A DNA stretch of 64,000 bases from Stereum hirsutum FP-91666 SS1 (GCF_000264905.1 NW_006763136.1:1405485-1469484), one strand, 5' to 3'. Shown: positions 23,710-36,254, numbered from the stretch's first letter. Program-made: numbers and translations. The notes: generated by a model from the letters alone, not told the origin.

Positions 23710-24654
23710 GCGTCCGAGTTGAACTCTCCTTTCGTTTCTGTTTCGCTCGGTTCACTGGTTGATTTTATAGCTCTTGCGTGTGATATACTGGAGGATGTTA
23801 GCAACAAATTTCCATACAAATTATGTGGCCAACGAGGCTGAGAGCGCTACACGAAACAAGGAAACAGAGCCATCGAGGCTCACGCGGACATGGATGGCAG
23901 GAGCACACTGCGCAAATAGTACAAACAAACAAAAAACTTCCTCTACATTCTACAGCCTTCTGAATTGATTTATACTGCTTCATCCTGTCCACCTCCCCTA
24001 TCAATCCTCCACCGACGTTCAACTGAGCAGGAAGAAATTACTGGTTCCGCCACACTGGAGGATCGAGACGCGTCCCAATCCGGTAAGTATGAATGAATCG
24101 AGGTGTACCGTGTGGCGCGGCGGGTCGGAGGCTCCCAGTGCATCCCTATATAGGACTGAGAAGAGTCGTAGTGTATGCTTGCAAGTATTTTCTCCGTAAG
24201 GTGATGTGAAAATTGAGCTCTCGGTGGATACAAGTGACACATACAGTGGAACGTTGTGTGGCCCAACCGAAGGAAGGGTCACAAGTCTAGTGCCACAATA
24301 TCGTCATCATTTTCAACGAATACCTCCGCAAGCCTCATCAAGCCTACTGTGAGCCTGCAGCTTGAAGAAAGCTGTTGAGTAAAACAGTAGGAGGCTATTA
24401 CCGTAACCTGTAGTTTCCTTCTACAGCGATCTGCCCCTTTCCGCGATCAACTTCCTTCTGAGAGAACTTCTAGCGTTGTAATTTGTGGAGCGCCTGTCGC
24501 CAAAATCACCCGTGGGAAAATCTGTTATATCCCGGACCTGCTCTAACTCCTGACCGTCATCATTCCTAGCGCCAACTACCACCTACAACAACTCATCAGC
24601 CCTACACAGTGCTATCTCAGCCCTGAGTGCCGCTATACCTCATTTTTGTATTGG
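23710..24654. other. Intergenic region
   Basis: No gene is supported between the polygalacturonase stop and the LDB17-type start. Several short frames occur but none has domain content or splice support. The last 150 bases are C/A-rich and probably form the 5-prime leader of the following gene. Confidence 0.45.
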
Positions 24655-27301
24655 ATGGATGAGCTAGGCATCGTCTACCTCATTGAGAATGCTCAACAAT
24701 TCTGGTCCGGTACGTGCTCTCTCCCGCTGCCGCCGCTATATTGCCTGAAACCGTTTCCGTTCCGTTGGCGCGCACGCTCCCATGTCTTTGACGTTCAATC
24801 CGATTGGTGATGGTGAACTCTTGGCCGTCTCGCAGAGCTGGAAGATATAGTGCACATACAGAGCAGTCCGACGCTCTCGAGGCTGGATGCGACCCTGAAG
24901 AGATTTATATCATTTGCTGCGTCCTACCATGGTGAGTCGCGCCTTCATCCCTGAAGGCCTGACAGCTAACCTTATAATTGGTATCGACTTCATGACAAAC
25001 TACACCCTCGGAAACCCAAGAAACATACCTTCAAAGTCCATTACAACTCGAACACGCTTGCGAACTCATCGTCGACTCGGAACTCTTCACATTCCACTCG
25101 GAGCGCATGTGTGAGATCCTGACCGACGACGCTAGCTCCGTACGCCTTCCCTGTACTCTACTGCTGTATGCACAGCATATTCACGAAGCAGTGTAGTCCA
25201 CAGATCCTCATATTCAATTCATCCTCTTCAACGTCCTTCTCTCATACGGCCGCCGAAATAGCAACTTCCTCCGCAATTACAAGCGATGGCAACCGCTTAT
25301 CCCCATTCTTATGGACCACATTCTCATTGACATAGACCCTGACATTGAAGACACATATTTTGGAGCGACTGGGCCCAGTGTTGGCTGGAATAGTGCGAGT
25401 GGGAGCGGAAGAGCGCTTGTTGTTCCGATAGAAGTTAAGATGAGGAGCCTGGCTGTTAGATTGTTATATGAGGTCTGTAGGGCGAGTAAGCTGAACAAGC
25501 AGGAGCTAGGTGCGTTCTTTTGCTGTTCTCGTGAACGCTGTTGCTATGGCTGATGAGGGTGGCGTGGAATGCTACTTGACGGGAATAGGCGTGTTCACCG
25601 ACGACTTCATAGACCGGTTGTTCGACATTGTGGAACAGACAAGGGATATGCAGGACGAGACCTTCAATTACTCCGTCATCAAATTAATTGTGAGTTTACG
25701 GCATCCACACCGCAGTTCCGTGCTTGAATTCTTAAATCCTTTTACTCGCCACCCTGCGGTACTAGGTCGCTCTGAATGAACAGTTCATGGTCGCATCCCT
25801 TCAGCCAGAAAATCGTCCCAACTCGCCCAATCCGCATGGGCATAAACTCCATCATCATAAACCAGTAAATGGTGCCCATGCAGACGCATCGGACGACAAC
25901 AGAGTGTTACGTGTTCTTATCCGACGATTAGGTCTCAGTCAGACGTTTGGTGGCAATATGATCTTCATGCTCAACCGAGCTGGTGCGTCCTTTACTCTTT
26001 GGTGTTATACAGCCGCCCGCAGCCTTTCGTCGAACAAACCTTCATTAACGATTACCTCAGACCAAACTCCTGAAGATCGAGTAATGCAACTTCTCGTGCT
26101 CAAGATTTTGTATCTGTTATTCTCGACCCCTGGAACGTCCGAATATTTCTATACGAACGACCTATGTGTCCTTGTCGACGTCTTTCTGCGCGAGTTGGTT
26201 GACCTTGACGAAGACCAGGAGTCCGTGAGTCTTCGTTTATGTCATTCTCCTGTCCACAGGAATCGTGTTGATCAATCTAAATGTTCCCTCGAACAGCTAC
26301 GTCACACATACCTTCGCGTTCTCCATCCCCTCCTGACGAAAACCCAGCTCCGCACGACGCCCTACAAACGCCCCCAGATCGTCCGCACCCTCGAATCCCT
26401 CATCGAACATCCCGAAATCCGCGAAGTCAGCCCAACGACCCGCCGTCTCGTCGAGCGCTGTCTCTCCGGAGACTGGTGCGTTCAGCTGCGCAAAACCGCA
26501 CCGAAACCAGCCTCTGCAGCACTCCTCTCTCCTGCTCTCGATGGCGGTATCGAGAGAACGACGAGTCCGAGTACGGAGCAGGTAGCGAAGGGGATGTATT
26601 CTCCGGATCTCACGACTACAGGTTCGGCCGGTTCTTATGCCTCGTCTTCAAACCGGTCTGGGGATCGGGATAAATTGGGAGGTGGGACGCTGCATCGGCA
26701 GCGGTCACTTAAGGGGAGCAAGAGTGTCGAGAATATTCGGACACTGAACGCAGCTTCGCCGCCCAAGAGCAGAGGCTTGGAGGCGCTGAAAAATAAGGCA
26801 GGACCGAGTAACGAGAGCGCTTCGAGTTTGCCTGGAGTGGCGGGGGCCGCGACGTCCTCTTCGAAATCGGGACGAGAGAGGTTTGGGAGCGTTGCATCGG
26901 AGAGTGGCAAGACCCACCACCACCATCACTCGAACTCGAAGAAGGACAGCTATGTCAATAACATTATCGTCTCGCCTATGCGGTCCAACTCTCTCGGCGA
27001 CGTCATTGATTCCATCACTTCGCCTTCCTACGACCACGAACACGCACATCAGCACCTTCGTATCCCCGAGTCGGCGTCTTCGCCCATTTCGCCACCTCTT
27101 TCACCGACGTCTATCACATCGAGGAGCTCGGTAGCTTCAGATGCCACGACAAAGTCAACCACGACTCAGAAGCCAGCCAGGAGGAGTGCACCAGCGCCGC
27201 CACAGAAGAGGAGGAAGCCACCTGCTGTGCCTGTAGCGGCCAATGGAGGGGTGACGATGGTAACCATCAAGTCGTCGAAGGACAAGGAGAGGGATCATTG
27301 A
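24655..27301 (+). CDS. LDB17: LDB17/SPIN90-type actin regulator, 689 aa
   Basis: Proteins of this family (SPIN90/Ldb17 domain, DUF2013) bind actin and Arp2/3 and help regulate actin assembly at endocytic patches. Exons are 24655-24709, 24836-24931, 25021-25139, 25197-25509, 25589-25689, 25766-25982, 26061-26224 and 26297-27301, all in phase. The first 420 or so residues form the helical domain, with hallmark blocks ELEDIVHIQSSPTLSRLDAT, KRWQPLIPILMDH, TFGGNMIFMLNR, LVLKILYLLFSTP, EYFYTNDLCVLVDVF and LRHTYLRVLHPLL. The remaining 270 are low in structure, Ser-rich, with a His cluster and a Pro-rich SH3-binding type end (SAPAPPQKRRKPPAVPV). The last two introns (25983-26060 and 26225-26296) are 78 and 72 bases with no in-frame stop, so retention would keep the frame. 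Confidence 0.9.
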
Positions 27302-27993
27302 GGATGAGGGAGATTCTTGGAGGAGAGGTGGATGGTTCAGGAAAGAGGCTTGATTACTTGCAATTCGGAATCTTGTATATATTTTATTTCGTGTTCTGTT
27401 CTGTGCACTTTCGTCCCGTTTCCGATTCGTCTTCTTTTATATTTTGGATATCCTTGGCCTACAATTCGTCCCACACATTTTGTATCAGCATCCTTCATAG
27501 CGGTCTCCTACAACACAGCATCTGTATATAGCGCACTCATGCTACTCTATTTCACTCTATTTCGCCACGTTGTTACGAGTTTATCTGGTTCGAGTACGGT
27601 GCCACAGTGGAGGTGTCGAAGCTTTGAGCGTCCATCCTGCTCCGGACGTGTCTCTAGACCCGTACTTTATCCTCCCAACCAATAATACGGCTGGCTTTTC
27701 AACCTTCCTAGACGATCAATGTAAGCAATGCAGTTCAAAGAAGATATCGCGAGTGCGATTGGTCTCGGAGCAAACGAGAGGCGACCAATGACAGTGCTCG
27801 CATTCGCCGTTGGGTCGAATTTCATAATCCGAGAAAGATCGTCAGCGTTCGCCGAATTTGCAATTCAATTCTTCTTAAAGGCGTTCAGTGGCGTTAGCCA
27901 GATGTTGTCTCCACCGCTCATTCTCCCGCCGTTCTCTCCCCTTCTCTCCTCCCATCTTCCATCATCATCACCGCCGACGACCTGAACTCTGCG
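27302..27993. other. Intergenic between the LDB17-type gene and the CCC1-type gene
   Basis: This contains the 3-prime end of the LDB17-type gene, T-rich, and the promoter of the transporter, which becomes C/T-rich over the last 100 bases. No coding sequence is supported. Confidence 0.4.
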
Positions 27994-29436
27994 ATGTCAT
28001 CCCCCACGACGAACAACAACGGCGCTGCTGCTCTCCCCCTTCCACATCGCCGTGAGGCATCCGCACCAAAGGGCAATAAGCCACCCGTGTGGGCCGTCGA
28101 AAATACCACCACGCCTTCTGTGCCTGAGCCTTTGACCGCGAAGTGTGCAAGACATCAGAATGAGAGGGCAGGTGTTTGCTGCAAGGAGCTCAAGGGAGAC
28201 GATGAGCGTACATTGATTGACCCAGATGTCGTGCGGGATGTGTGAGTGCCCTCTTTCTGTTTTGCTATGGAGAGATGTTACGCGGCATCGCATCCACGCG
28301 TCCTTTCGGCGCACCCGATTGCTCTTCCATCTTCCAGCACGGACTGGGTGCGTTCGACACACGTTCCATGCGCCATGGACATTGCTCCGGCCGGTTCTCC
28401 ATACGACTGTGGCTCCCGTGCACTAGCCTAGTCACACGCCGGTCGTTTGCTATTCTTATCAGTCATTGATTTCTCCTTACTTTCGGTGTATTGGCTGGCT
28501 TATTGCGCTGCTATGCATTATGTTTCGTTGGCTACTGAAACATACCCACACTCTATCTACTTTGTCTGATCATCCTCACATGGAACAATTCCATTGACTA
28601 TGTATTTCTTTGGTATCTAGTGTTATCGGCCTCTCAGATGGTCTCACAGTCCCCTTCGCCCTTACCGCCGGTCTCTCTTCCCTCGGCGAATCAAAACTAG
28701 TCGTCCTCGGTGGAATCGCTGAACTCATAGCCGGTGCCATCTCAATGGGCATCGGAGGTTTCCTCGCCTCGCAAGCCGAACGTGACCACTACCGGTACCT
28801 GCGAAAGCAGACCAACGCACGGGTGCTCCGAAGTTGCGACGGCGAGATGGAGAGGGAGGTGCACGCGGTTTTGGCCGAGGTCGGTGTGGATGAGAAGGTC
28901 TCAAGAATGGTGGCTCGGAATCTTTTGGAGGCTGAGATCGGCTCAGACGGAAGGGCAGCGAGTGGGAGCAGGGATAGCTTGACATCAGATGAGGAGAGCA
29001 ATGGCTTGAGGTGGAGCGGCGATATGGGGGTCACCGCATTTTTGTTGAAGTTTGGCGAGGGGCTTGGTGCGTTCTCTATCTCCTCGCACACATCTTCATT
29101 TTTCTCCTAACCCCTTTCATCTTTTGGGACTACGCAGAGGAAGTACCAACACGGCGTCTCTACGTCTCCGCAATTACCATCGGCATGGGATACCTCATCG
29201 GAGGCCTGATCCCTCTCTTCCCCTATTTCTTCATCGCCCGTGCAAAGATCGCCCTCATCTACTCCTGCCTCTTCACCGGATTCGTGCTACTGGTCTTCGG
29301 AGCGGTCAAAGCCCGCGTCACCGGTGCTGCTGGCAAGGGCTTCAGCGGATATCTCTGGGGAGCAGTTAGCACGATGCTCGTCGGTGGATGTGCTGCTGGT
29401 GCCGCTTACGGTATCGTAGCCCTTCTCGAGGATTGA
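27994..29436 (+). CDS. CCC1: Vacuolar iron/manganese transporter, CCC1/VIT1 family, 330 aa
   Basis: Members move iron or manganese from cytosol into the vacuole in exchange for protons. Exons are 27994-28241, 28621-29066 and 29138-29436, joining in phase. The N-terminal 83 residues are cytosolic and Pro/Asn-rich. The first membrane helix carries the family signature VIGLSDGLTVPFALTAGLSSLG region with its conserved Asp. A second helix follows (GAISMGIGGFLASQAERDHY), then a cytosolic metal-binding segment rich in Glu (EREVHAVLAEVGVDE), then three more helices including IGGLIPLFPYFF with its Pro-rich turn. A family length of about 300-330 fits. The first intron is 379 bases, several times the local norm, with no recognisable gene inside it. 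Confidence 0.93.
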
Positions 29437-30172
29437 TCTTTCCCTGTATTCTGCTGTTTCTATTTTTTGATTTATATTCTTGGACTTGATTCTGAGTCAT
29501 CATGGTCCTGATCCTACGCTACTGGTATTTGGGGAGTTATACGAGTATTTTTAGTGTGCTGTTTATTCTTGTCGTTTCGCATCGCTGTCTAGTTACTTGG
29601 TCTCCATATGTATCGATTCCCTACCTCGCTCTCGTCATGCCTGTTCTTCTCAATACTTCGCTGATGTATACGATCATAGCCAGGAGGACGCCATCATATT
29701 GTGGCGCGCCACTTGACGAGCCTCCTCGGCGCCAATTCGGTTCTCAATGACCACACCCGACGGCCATCATCTCCTTCTCCATGCCTGCGTCCGGGCACCT
29801 CAACCCTTCTATCATACAGTCGAACTGCGCATAACGAGTCAAAGCCTTCCTATAGTCCTTCGTCATGTCATAACATACATGAACCCGCAGCAGCATGAAC
29901 TGCATAACTTTCCTCGAAGGGCAACGCGACTCAGTTGACGCACGAAGACTTAAACTCTCCGACGGCCTCGTGATCGAACTGGACCTCACCCATTACGATC
30001 CATTGCAAAAATGGGGGACCCACAGGCAGGCATTGTAGTGTCGAAGACAGGACACTCACTGTGGCACTCCAGGGTTTCCTACTTCAGGACGAGCTCGAGA
30101 ATGACTCGCCATCAACCTTGTGGTCGTTGTATATGCAAACTCATGACTTCCTGGACTGTGCGGGGCGGCGAA
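29437..30172. other. Intergenic, with a coding-like segment of unknown nature
   Basis: A plus-strand frame at 29747-29938 continues, after a possible shift, into a segment around 29900-30035 whose translation (for example KLSDGLVIELDLTHYDPLQKW) looks protein-like. No start, splice set or family could be assigned. It may be a decayed gene fragment; otherwise the stretch is intergenic. Confidence 0.3.
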
Positions 30173-30180
30173 TATATAAA
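30173..30180 (+). promoter_or_regulatory. Probable TATA box of the GNAT gene
   Basis: The sequence tatataaa lies 218 bases before the start codon at 30391. Between them a GTGAGT at 30243 and a TTTGTAG near 30325 suggest an intron in the 5-prime leader, which would explain the distance. Confidence 0.4.
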
Positions 30181-30390
30181 GGACTTCGGGGGCTGAAGTC
30201 CGTGACGAAACGACTTGAACTGCGACATACGCACAACTACTGGTGAGTACGGTGGTCGTCCATTGATTGAATTATATACTTTCCCTGCTCTATCTGACGT
30301 CTTCACGTCCGCACATTTTGTAGACACTCTTTTCTTTGGGATCATCCCATAAACATTGACCACAAACTATCCACGGATTTCGACCTCGCC

Positions 30391-31615
30391 ATGATACAGA
30401 CCTCGGAAAAGCCCTCTACTTCTGCAGCTGCCGGCGCTTCCTCTGAACCAGGAAAGCCCTACGTGCGTCTCGCTCGTCCAGAAGACTATCCACAGATCGA
30501 AAAAATGGCTCGACGAGCTTTTATCAATGATCCCATGCCCATGTATCTCGCCGCGAATCCATCCGTAAGTCGAATCCCAGCAGTTTTAAACTCTACTCTC
30601 GTCTTGCTCGCGCATTTCACTGGCATCTGACGACTATTCTCTCGATTTGCTTACTTACTTCACAGCCAATCACCGCTGAAGACCGTAAAGCAGACGACGT
30701 TGAGTCACTGTTCCACTTCCTCATCGGTATCGGCCGATATTTCGGTGGACGGACGACTGTCGTCGCTATCCCGACTGCAAACCCCTCGGCGACCGACGGT
30801 GCAGCTACAGAGAAAATCGCCGCAATGTGCCTTTGGATGCCACCGAAGTGTCGAGCTAATCCCTGGAGTACCGTGAAACTGTTCAAGAGTGGGATCTGGC
30901 GACCGTTGAAGGCTTGGGGCCCTAGAATGATTAAGGTCAGGACTGAGTGGCGCACTGTGAGGCGGATATCGATACTGATCACTTTTTCCCCCTCGTGATT
31001 GCAAATAGAGATTGGCGTTTGAGTTCGAGGATATCGCGAATACGAAGTTTGGGAGCATCTTTAAGGAAAAGGGGAATGGGCAGAAGCCGGATGATGCGTG
31101 GTATCTGCAGGTCGTTTGTACGGACCCAGATGAACAGGGGAAAGGTTCGACTTGTCCATGCCATCTACTTTCTTCAAAGCTCATATGGCAGAACCTGGAA
31201 GAACGAGAACCTGACATACATCTAATTTTCTAGGATTTCTGTCGATGCTGATCCGCGAAGGTTTCGCCCATGCACCTAACGCGAATTTATACCTCGAGGC
31301 TTCGACCCCGAAAGCTAGAGATCGTTATGCGCATCTCGGGTTCCAGGTGATTTTTAATATACTCTTTTGATTACTCCTACGAGTCCCTATCTGAAGGCGA
31401 TCACGGTCTTTATTCCGCCACGATCTAGCTCGAGACACCTGCGAGGATCGGGAAAGGCAGGGCAGATAGTCTTGGGTATAAGGCGAAGGGTGAGAAAGCG
31501 ACTGGGTTCGATGTCTACCTCATGGTCAAAGTATGGGCTTCAATCCCTTTTCGTGTTGATCACTGATTACTGACATCTTATTCGCTGACTGCGGACGCAG
31601 TGGGGCCCCTCGTAG
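30391..31615 (+). CDS. GNAT-family N-acetyltransferase, 269 aa
   Basis: This is a predicted acetyl-CoA-dependent acetyltransferase of unknown substrate. Exons are 30391-30564, 30666-30935, 31009-31144, 31234-31346, 31429-31530 and 31601-31615, giving exactly 270 codons. The N-terminal strand (YVRLARPEDYPQIEKMARRAF) matches the start of the GNAT fold. Acetyl-CoA motif A follows as VVCTDPDEQGKGFLSMLI, whose QGKG turn is a Q/RxxGxG/A-like loop. Motif B-like LYLEASTPKARDRYAHLGF comes next. The last exon encodes four residues (WGPS). Similar proteins are numerous in basidiomycetes and act on small molecules or toxins; nothing here narrows the choice. Confidence 0.88.
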
Positions 31616-32549
31616 CTCCCACCTCTCAGTCTACGGTTCTGACGAGTGCTCCGGTCTTGGAGCACCTGACCGTAGTTGTTTCGCTCTCGTTTCATTAGCA
31701 TCATATATTCTTTACTTTCTTTGATATACTCATTACTCACACAGTTTGTTAACGATATAAGCGCAGGAGCGTGTCCTGCGTTTCTGCGCGAATAACGTCC
31801 TGCCACACTCAGAGATGCCATCCAACCTTTCCTATCCATAGTCGCTCAACAGTCCTTCATTTCCAAGGAGGAAGGACCGTTGACTTGGCTTGAAGGAAAG
31901 TCAGCTTCAGAGTGCGCTCCGATGGCGAGGGGACTGGTACTCCGTCTTTTTGTGGGCCGTGAAGAAGAGACGTATTTGGAGGCATTGAGAGACCGGCTCA
32001 ACTGTGGCACGGTGCACATTTGGGGAGGAGCTTGTTCGTGTACATCGCCTGTTGCACGGCAACAAGGCGCCTCAGGGCGATGATCCCATGGATCGGGGAG
32101 TTCCTTTTGGCTTTCACGGCTGAGACCTGACTGAAATCTTGATACTTGAAATTCGTTTACCTAGGCTGTACACCATAAACTTCACATACAATGATCAACC
32201 CCTCATACTGTTATACCAGCATGGTGGTCTGCGAATAAACCAGAGGTAACAGGAATGCCGCCATCAAATAGAGAAGATAAAGCGTGGTAGCAGACAGCTC
32301 ACCAGAACACCTTCAAGTTGAGAACACCTATCATTTCCTCTATTGCTTCAGCAGGATTTGGCCACACAGGTTCCGCAGATCCAGGTGCGCGAATCTCCTC
32401 GATGTTGAGGAACGCAATTGTTTCCTGGTGTCGAGCTCCAAGACACTTCGTACAAGCCACTGGCACGTCGATGCCGATTTAGGAAGCCTACCAGTGTCAG
32501 TCCAGTCGCTGCTAACACAATATATTGAGCATAAGAATGTGCTCTGTAG
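31616..32549. other. Convergent intergenic region
   Basis: This lies between the GNAT gene (plus) and the proximal tandem paralogue (minus). Frames at 31880-32083 and 32284-32637 have no recognisable content and no supporting splice sites. No gene is called. Confidence 0.4.
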
Positions 32550-33865
32550 TTATTGTTTGACGACTCTTCCGAAAATACAGGGTCCCCATATTGCATGCTT
32601 GGAAATACGGACTACTAATAACGTTATTATCATATAAACCATATAATCTAGTGTATTGCTCAAAGACACCGACAACAGATCAAATGAGCAAGCCCATACC
32701 AGCCGCCTCCCGAGCCCCTTGAGTCACGCTCGCCCATAATTCTACTACTTAACGGAGAGCTCAAAAACGTGGTACCTGACGTGCCAAGGCCTGCTTATGC
32801 CTCTCTAATATAATACAAGTACCCCTCGTCATGGGAGCTACCCAGATTGCATGAATAGGGAAAGTTCCAGGGTGCACAGGATAAGATTCGAACTCGGGAG
32901 TACGATATCGTGTTGATCGTACTTCATCTAGATACGCCCAATCCCGATGCAGTGTTCTGGGCAGAGTATGTCCGTTGACAACAGAATTAAGTGGTCCGTC
33001 TGGAACGTGGTGCCAGTGTCTTTTGGCGGCTTGTGACGATCCTTGGAAGAAGACCCTGATAACAGGGTCATCGGGATATGACTGGTAATAGGTGGTCAGC
33101 CTCTCTCGAAGGTAGTATAACAGGTGCAGAGATAGAGAGCAAGACATACAATGATCGTGGCAGGGGTCCACTCCCAGTACCAAACATTCCTTGTGGGATT
33201 TAATACATACTCTGGTACGAGCACAGTAGTCTGTCAAGAATAACACATTCGACACAAATAGTGAGTATCACACGGGGGAATGAAGCCATGGATAACGAAC
33301 CAACTCATTTATGGCCTGGAGAGCCTCGTCCGCAGTCGGCCTTTGAGGCTCCCTTGTTGAGGAAGACTTTTTGATCTCTTCAAGACCAGGAAAGACGACA
33401 AGGCTCTCGCCAGACGTCGTAGGACCCCCAAGACGAACATGGTACCAGGCCACACTCAGTCCAAGCTGGAGTGAACAATTGGACTACGTGAGACCTGCCG
33501 TACGACTTTGAGGAGTTGGAGGTGTATCAAAAAGCGCACTTACGATTGAGGTCTGAGCGCCGCGTCCCATGACTTGTGCGCGAACCCAAGGCCCCCAAAG
33601 TGGTCCCTTTGTGGTTGTGTCACGGAATGGCTTTCGTACCAGGACGAACTCGCCTATCTGATGTCGCCCCGTCAGTCGAAAGCAAATATACAGCGAAACA
33701 TATGCAACAAACCGAATGGTCGGTTGGCTCCAAGTCCGCCCAATATCCCGCTCTGATGAAATCTAGGAGAGAAAGAAGTTTGTCAGCTAGCATGCTTAGA
33801 CGGTGGCCCACAGAAAGTCCAAAAGAAAACTCACCTCGTTCAATGTCTTGATTGATGGCGGTCAT
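32550..33865 (-). CDS. Unknown-family protein B, tandem paralogue, about 311 aa
   Basis: I do not recognise the family. Exons inferred from the 5-prime end: 33835-33865, 33713-33762, 33544-33657, 33301-33465, 33150-33230, 32776-33102 and 32550-32717. Middle exon lengths (50, 114, 165, 81) almost equal those of the copy at 34.9-36.3 kb (50, 114, 162, 81). Shared blocks include a strand with GPWVxxQV, the start of exon 4 (LGLSxAWYxV), VVFPGLxE, TADxA, WxWEWTPAT, VxVFFQG followed by AAKRH, and IWVAPMTRxxCxIL. The WEWTPAT and GPWV pieces suggest a mostly beta fold. No catalytic motif, signal peptide or membrane span is evident. The last exon is tentative; without that splice the frame stops at 32761. 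The N-terminal exon is much shorter than in the partner copy. Confidence 0.6.
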
Positions 33866-34890
33866 TGTCGATGATTTACAAGGGAACAGTGTATTGTCAT
33901 GAAAAGAACATATATCATGGGGAATAGAGTTCCGCGGAATAAAGTTCTGTGTGGGTTCGACGAGTTGGTAGTTTGGCTGAGGATACCGAGACATCGTACG
34001 GATCGATTGTTGAAAGACCAGCTAGCGTTGACGAAGGGATTATGCAGTGAATATCTGTCGTGGGTGAGATGGGAGAATATTGAGGTATCCATTGGAGTTG
34101 ACGAGCATTATATATAGAGCTGGGACGACGACAAAGATAAAAGGTTAGGATATGGCGAGCATCTTTGTGGCATCAGAGCTTTGTCGATGCCAGCGTAGCC
34201 TCATGGTGTTAAAATAGCGCACGAGGTAATACCATAACTAGGCGACGCTGCAAAAGGTTGTGACAAAGAAAAAATGTGCTGTATTCGTCCTCGCTTTGAC
34301 CATCGGTGAGGATGGTGCGTTGCCGCATCTAGACAAGAATCGACCGGGAGATCTGGCGATGCCAGGGGCAACTCGAAGTATTGGCCGTGTCAACTCAACC
34401 TCGCTACGACCGGCATACCAATATCAATATGACTCTAAGTTGAGTAGAAAGAGGTACTCAGACTTGCATATGATGCCGCCGACGACTTGGAGGTGGCGTT
34501 TTGTAAGCCTTAAGGGCTTGACTAGAGTTTTCGAAAGCGATCAAATCTCCAATCACTAGCAAGTAAACCCATCTAGATACGTCCAAACCACCTCCGATCT
34601 CTTCTAGCGAGGCTTTGTGGTACCATCGTGCGACAAAGTGATCAGAAATTTGAGGGAGGTACAAAGCTCAGTCTGGGAAAGTGACTCCGGTCGCCGCTTG
34701 CGTATGTGCCGGCAATTGCCTACCACGAATAAGTTGTGCCACCGTCATACAGTGGTGTGGCCCACGAATTCGCGTATTCCGGAGATCACGGTACGTTACT
34801 TCGTCCAACGCTTAAACAAAAAATGACGACCAGATTAGAGACATTATATCACCCGTATTTTAGTCTAGAAAATCAAAGCACGCAATCGCA
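33866..34890. other. Spacer between the tandem unknown genes
   Basis: No gene is supported. It lies between the start of copy B and the end of copy A, both on the minus strand, and should contain the promoter of copy B. A tatatata run at about 34109 lies some 245 bases upstream of the copy B start. I looked for a third decayed copy of the family and did not see one. Confidence 0.4.
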
Positions 34891-36254
34891 TCAAGTTTCG
34901 TTAGAAGAGCAACCCATATAACACCGGGCCCAGCCCCGTCCCAACTTCTGAAACCTCACGCAGCCGACCCATGCATAACTCCTTCACTATGGCTTCAACG
35001 CTGGAGCCCATTTGGTGGATACCTGTCGCGCCAGAACCTGTCGATGATTCTGTAAAATCAGACAGGATTCCCGGGTCATGGGAGCTACCCAAATCACATG
35101 AATCGCCGGAGATTGAGGTAGTAGGGGTTGTGATTCTCGTGTTGGGGGTCGGAACTGTCCTTGTTCTTGCACATGACGGAGATATACTTCGTTCCCGAGA
35201 GGAACTCTGGATATAACATGGGCGTCTGCGGTAGAGGTGAGAGGAGTTTCCCGGACGGTATGGTTGTGTCTCTTGGCTGCCGCGGTGTCTCCTTGGAAAA
35301 AGACTTGAATGTTTGGGTCCTCGAGGCTAGACTGAAGATGAAGGTCAACACCCGCAGGATATGGATAGAGCCTGGGGCAGAGTTGATGGATAGAACGTAC
35401 AACGACAGTTGCGGGCGTCCACTCCCAATGCCATTCATCTCTTGTGCGATCTCTGACCAACTCTGGCACAATCACTTCGGTCTACAAATACTAGCGTAAG
35501 CAGAAGAGCATCGAGGACCACAGCCCAGTAAGCGACCGACCAAGGCCTTCATCATATCCATCGCCTGGTCTGCAGTTATGCGAGGAACTGTATACGGGCT
35601 ATTGTCCCAAGTCTCCCCTAAGCCAGGAAACACGATCATGCTGTCGAATGTATTGGGCGCCGGCTGCCACTGGACTTCGTACCAGGCCGCGCTGAGCCCA
35701 AGCTATGCACAACGTCGGCACAGATATGTTCGTCAGTTGCGTGCGCGAAAGAACAACGAACGTACATATACCTACGATTGAGTCCTGTAGGCCCGACCGC
35801 GTAACTTGTCCCACAACCCACGGTCCGAAAACATTCTGGGAGGAATTTTGATCATAGAACACCCTTCTAACTTTGACGATTTGGCCCAACTGACGACAAA
35901 ACACGTCGTCAACGTCACTCTAAGCGTCTCCCTGAATGGGAAACTTGGAACACACGTTATAGACAACGAGCTGCAAGTCGTTCCAAAAGTCGTTCCTGAG
36001 ATACACTACCAAAATGCCGGTCACATCAACGTATCAGTAACATTATTTTAGGTAGGATGACGACATAAGGGATAAAGGGTCGGCTTACGAAGCTCAATTG
36101 CCAGATGGATGTTCTGCACCATCTCCGCTGGGCATGGATAGCTTGGACTATATTGGAATTCGAGCTTGTCCGGATCGGGAAGATCGGCGTCCTGGATGAA
36201 GTTTTGTCTATGTGGCCAGTTAAGGTCAGGGCGTTCATACTGATAGGACGCCAT
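34891..36254 (-). CDS. Unknown-family protein A, tandem paralogue, 312 aa
   Basis: This is the fuller copy of the pair. Exons from the 5-prime end: 36089-36254, 35956-36005, 35776-35889, 35541-35702, 35401-35481, 35023-35331 and 34891-34947. All phases agree and the total is 313 codons. The N-terminal 55 residues (MASYQYERPDLNWPH start, several aromatic and Asp/Pro residues) have no counterpart in copy B. From the second exon on the two align throughout, including GPWVVGQV, MIVFPGLGE, WHWEWTPAT, IQVFFQGDTAAAKRH and IWVAPMTRESC. A tatata element lies about 50 bases upstream at 36303-36308. No known domain was recognised; it is probably a basidiomycete-restricted family. Charged and Pro-rich regions but no membrane segment suggest a soluble protein. 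Confidence 0.68.
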
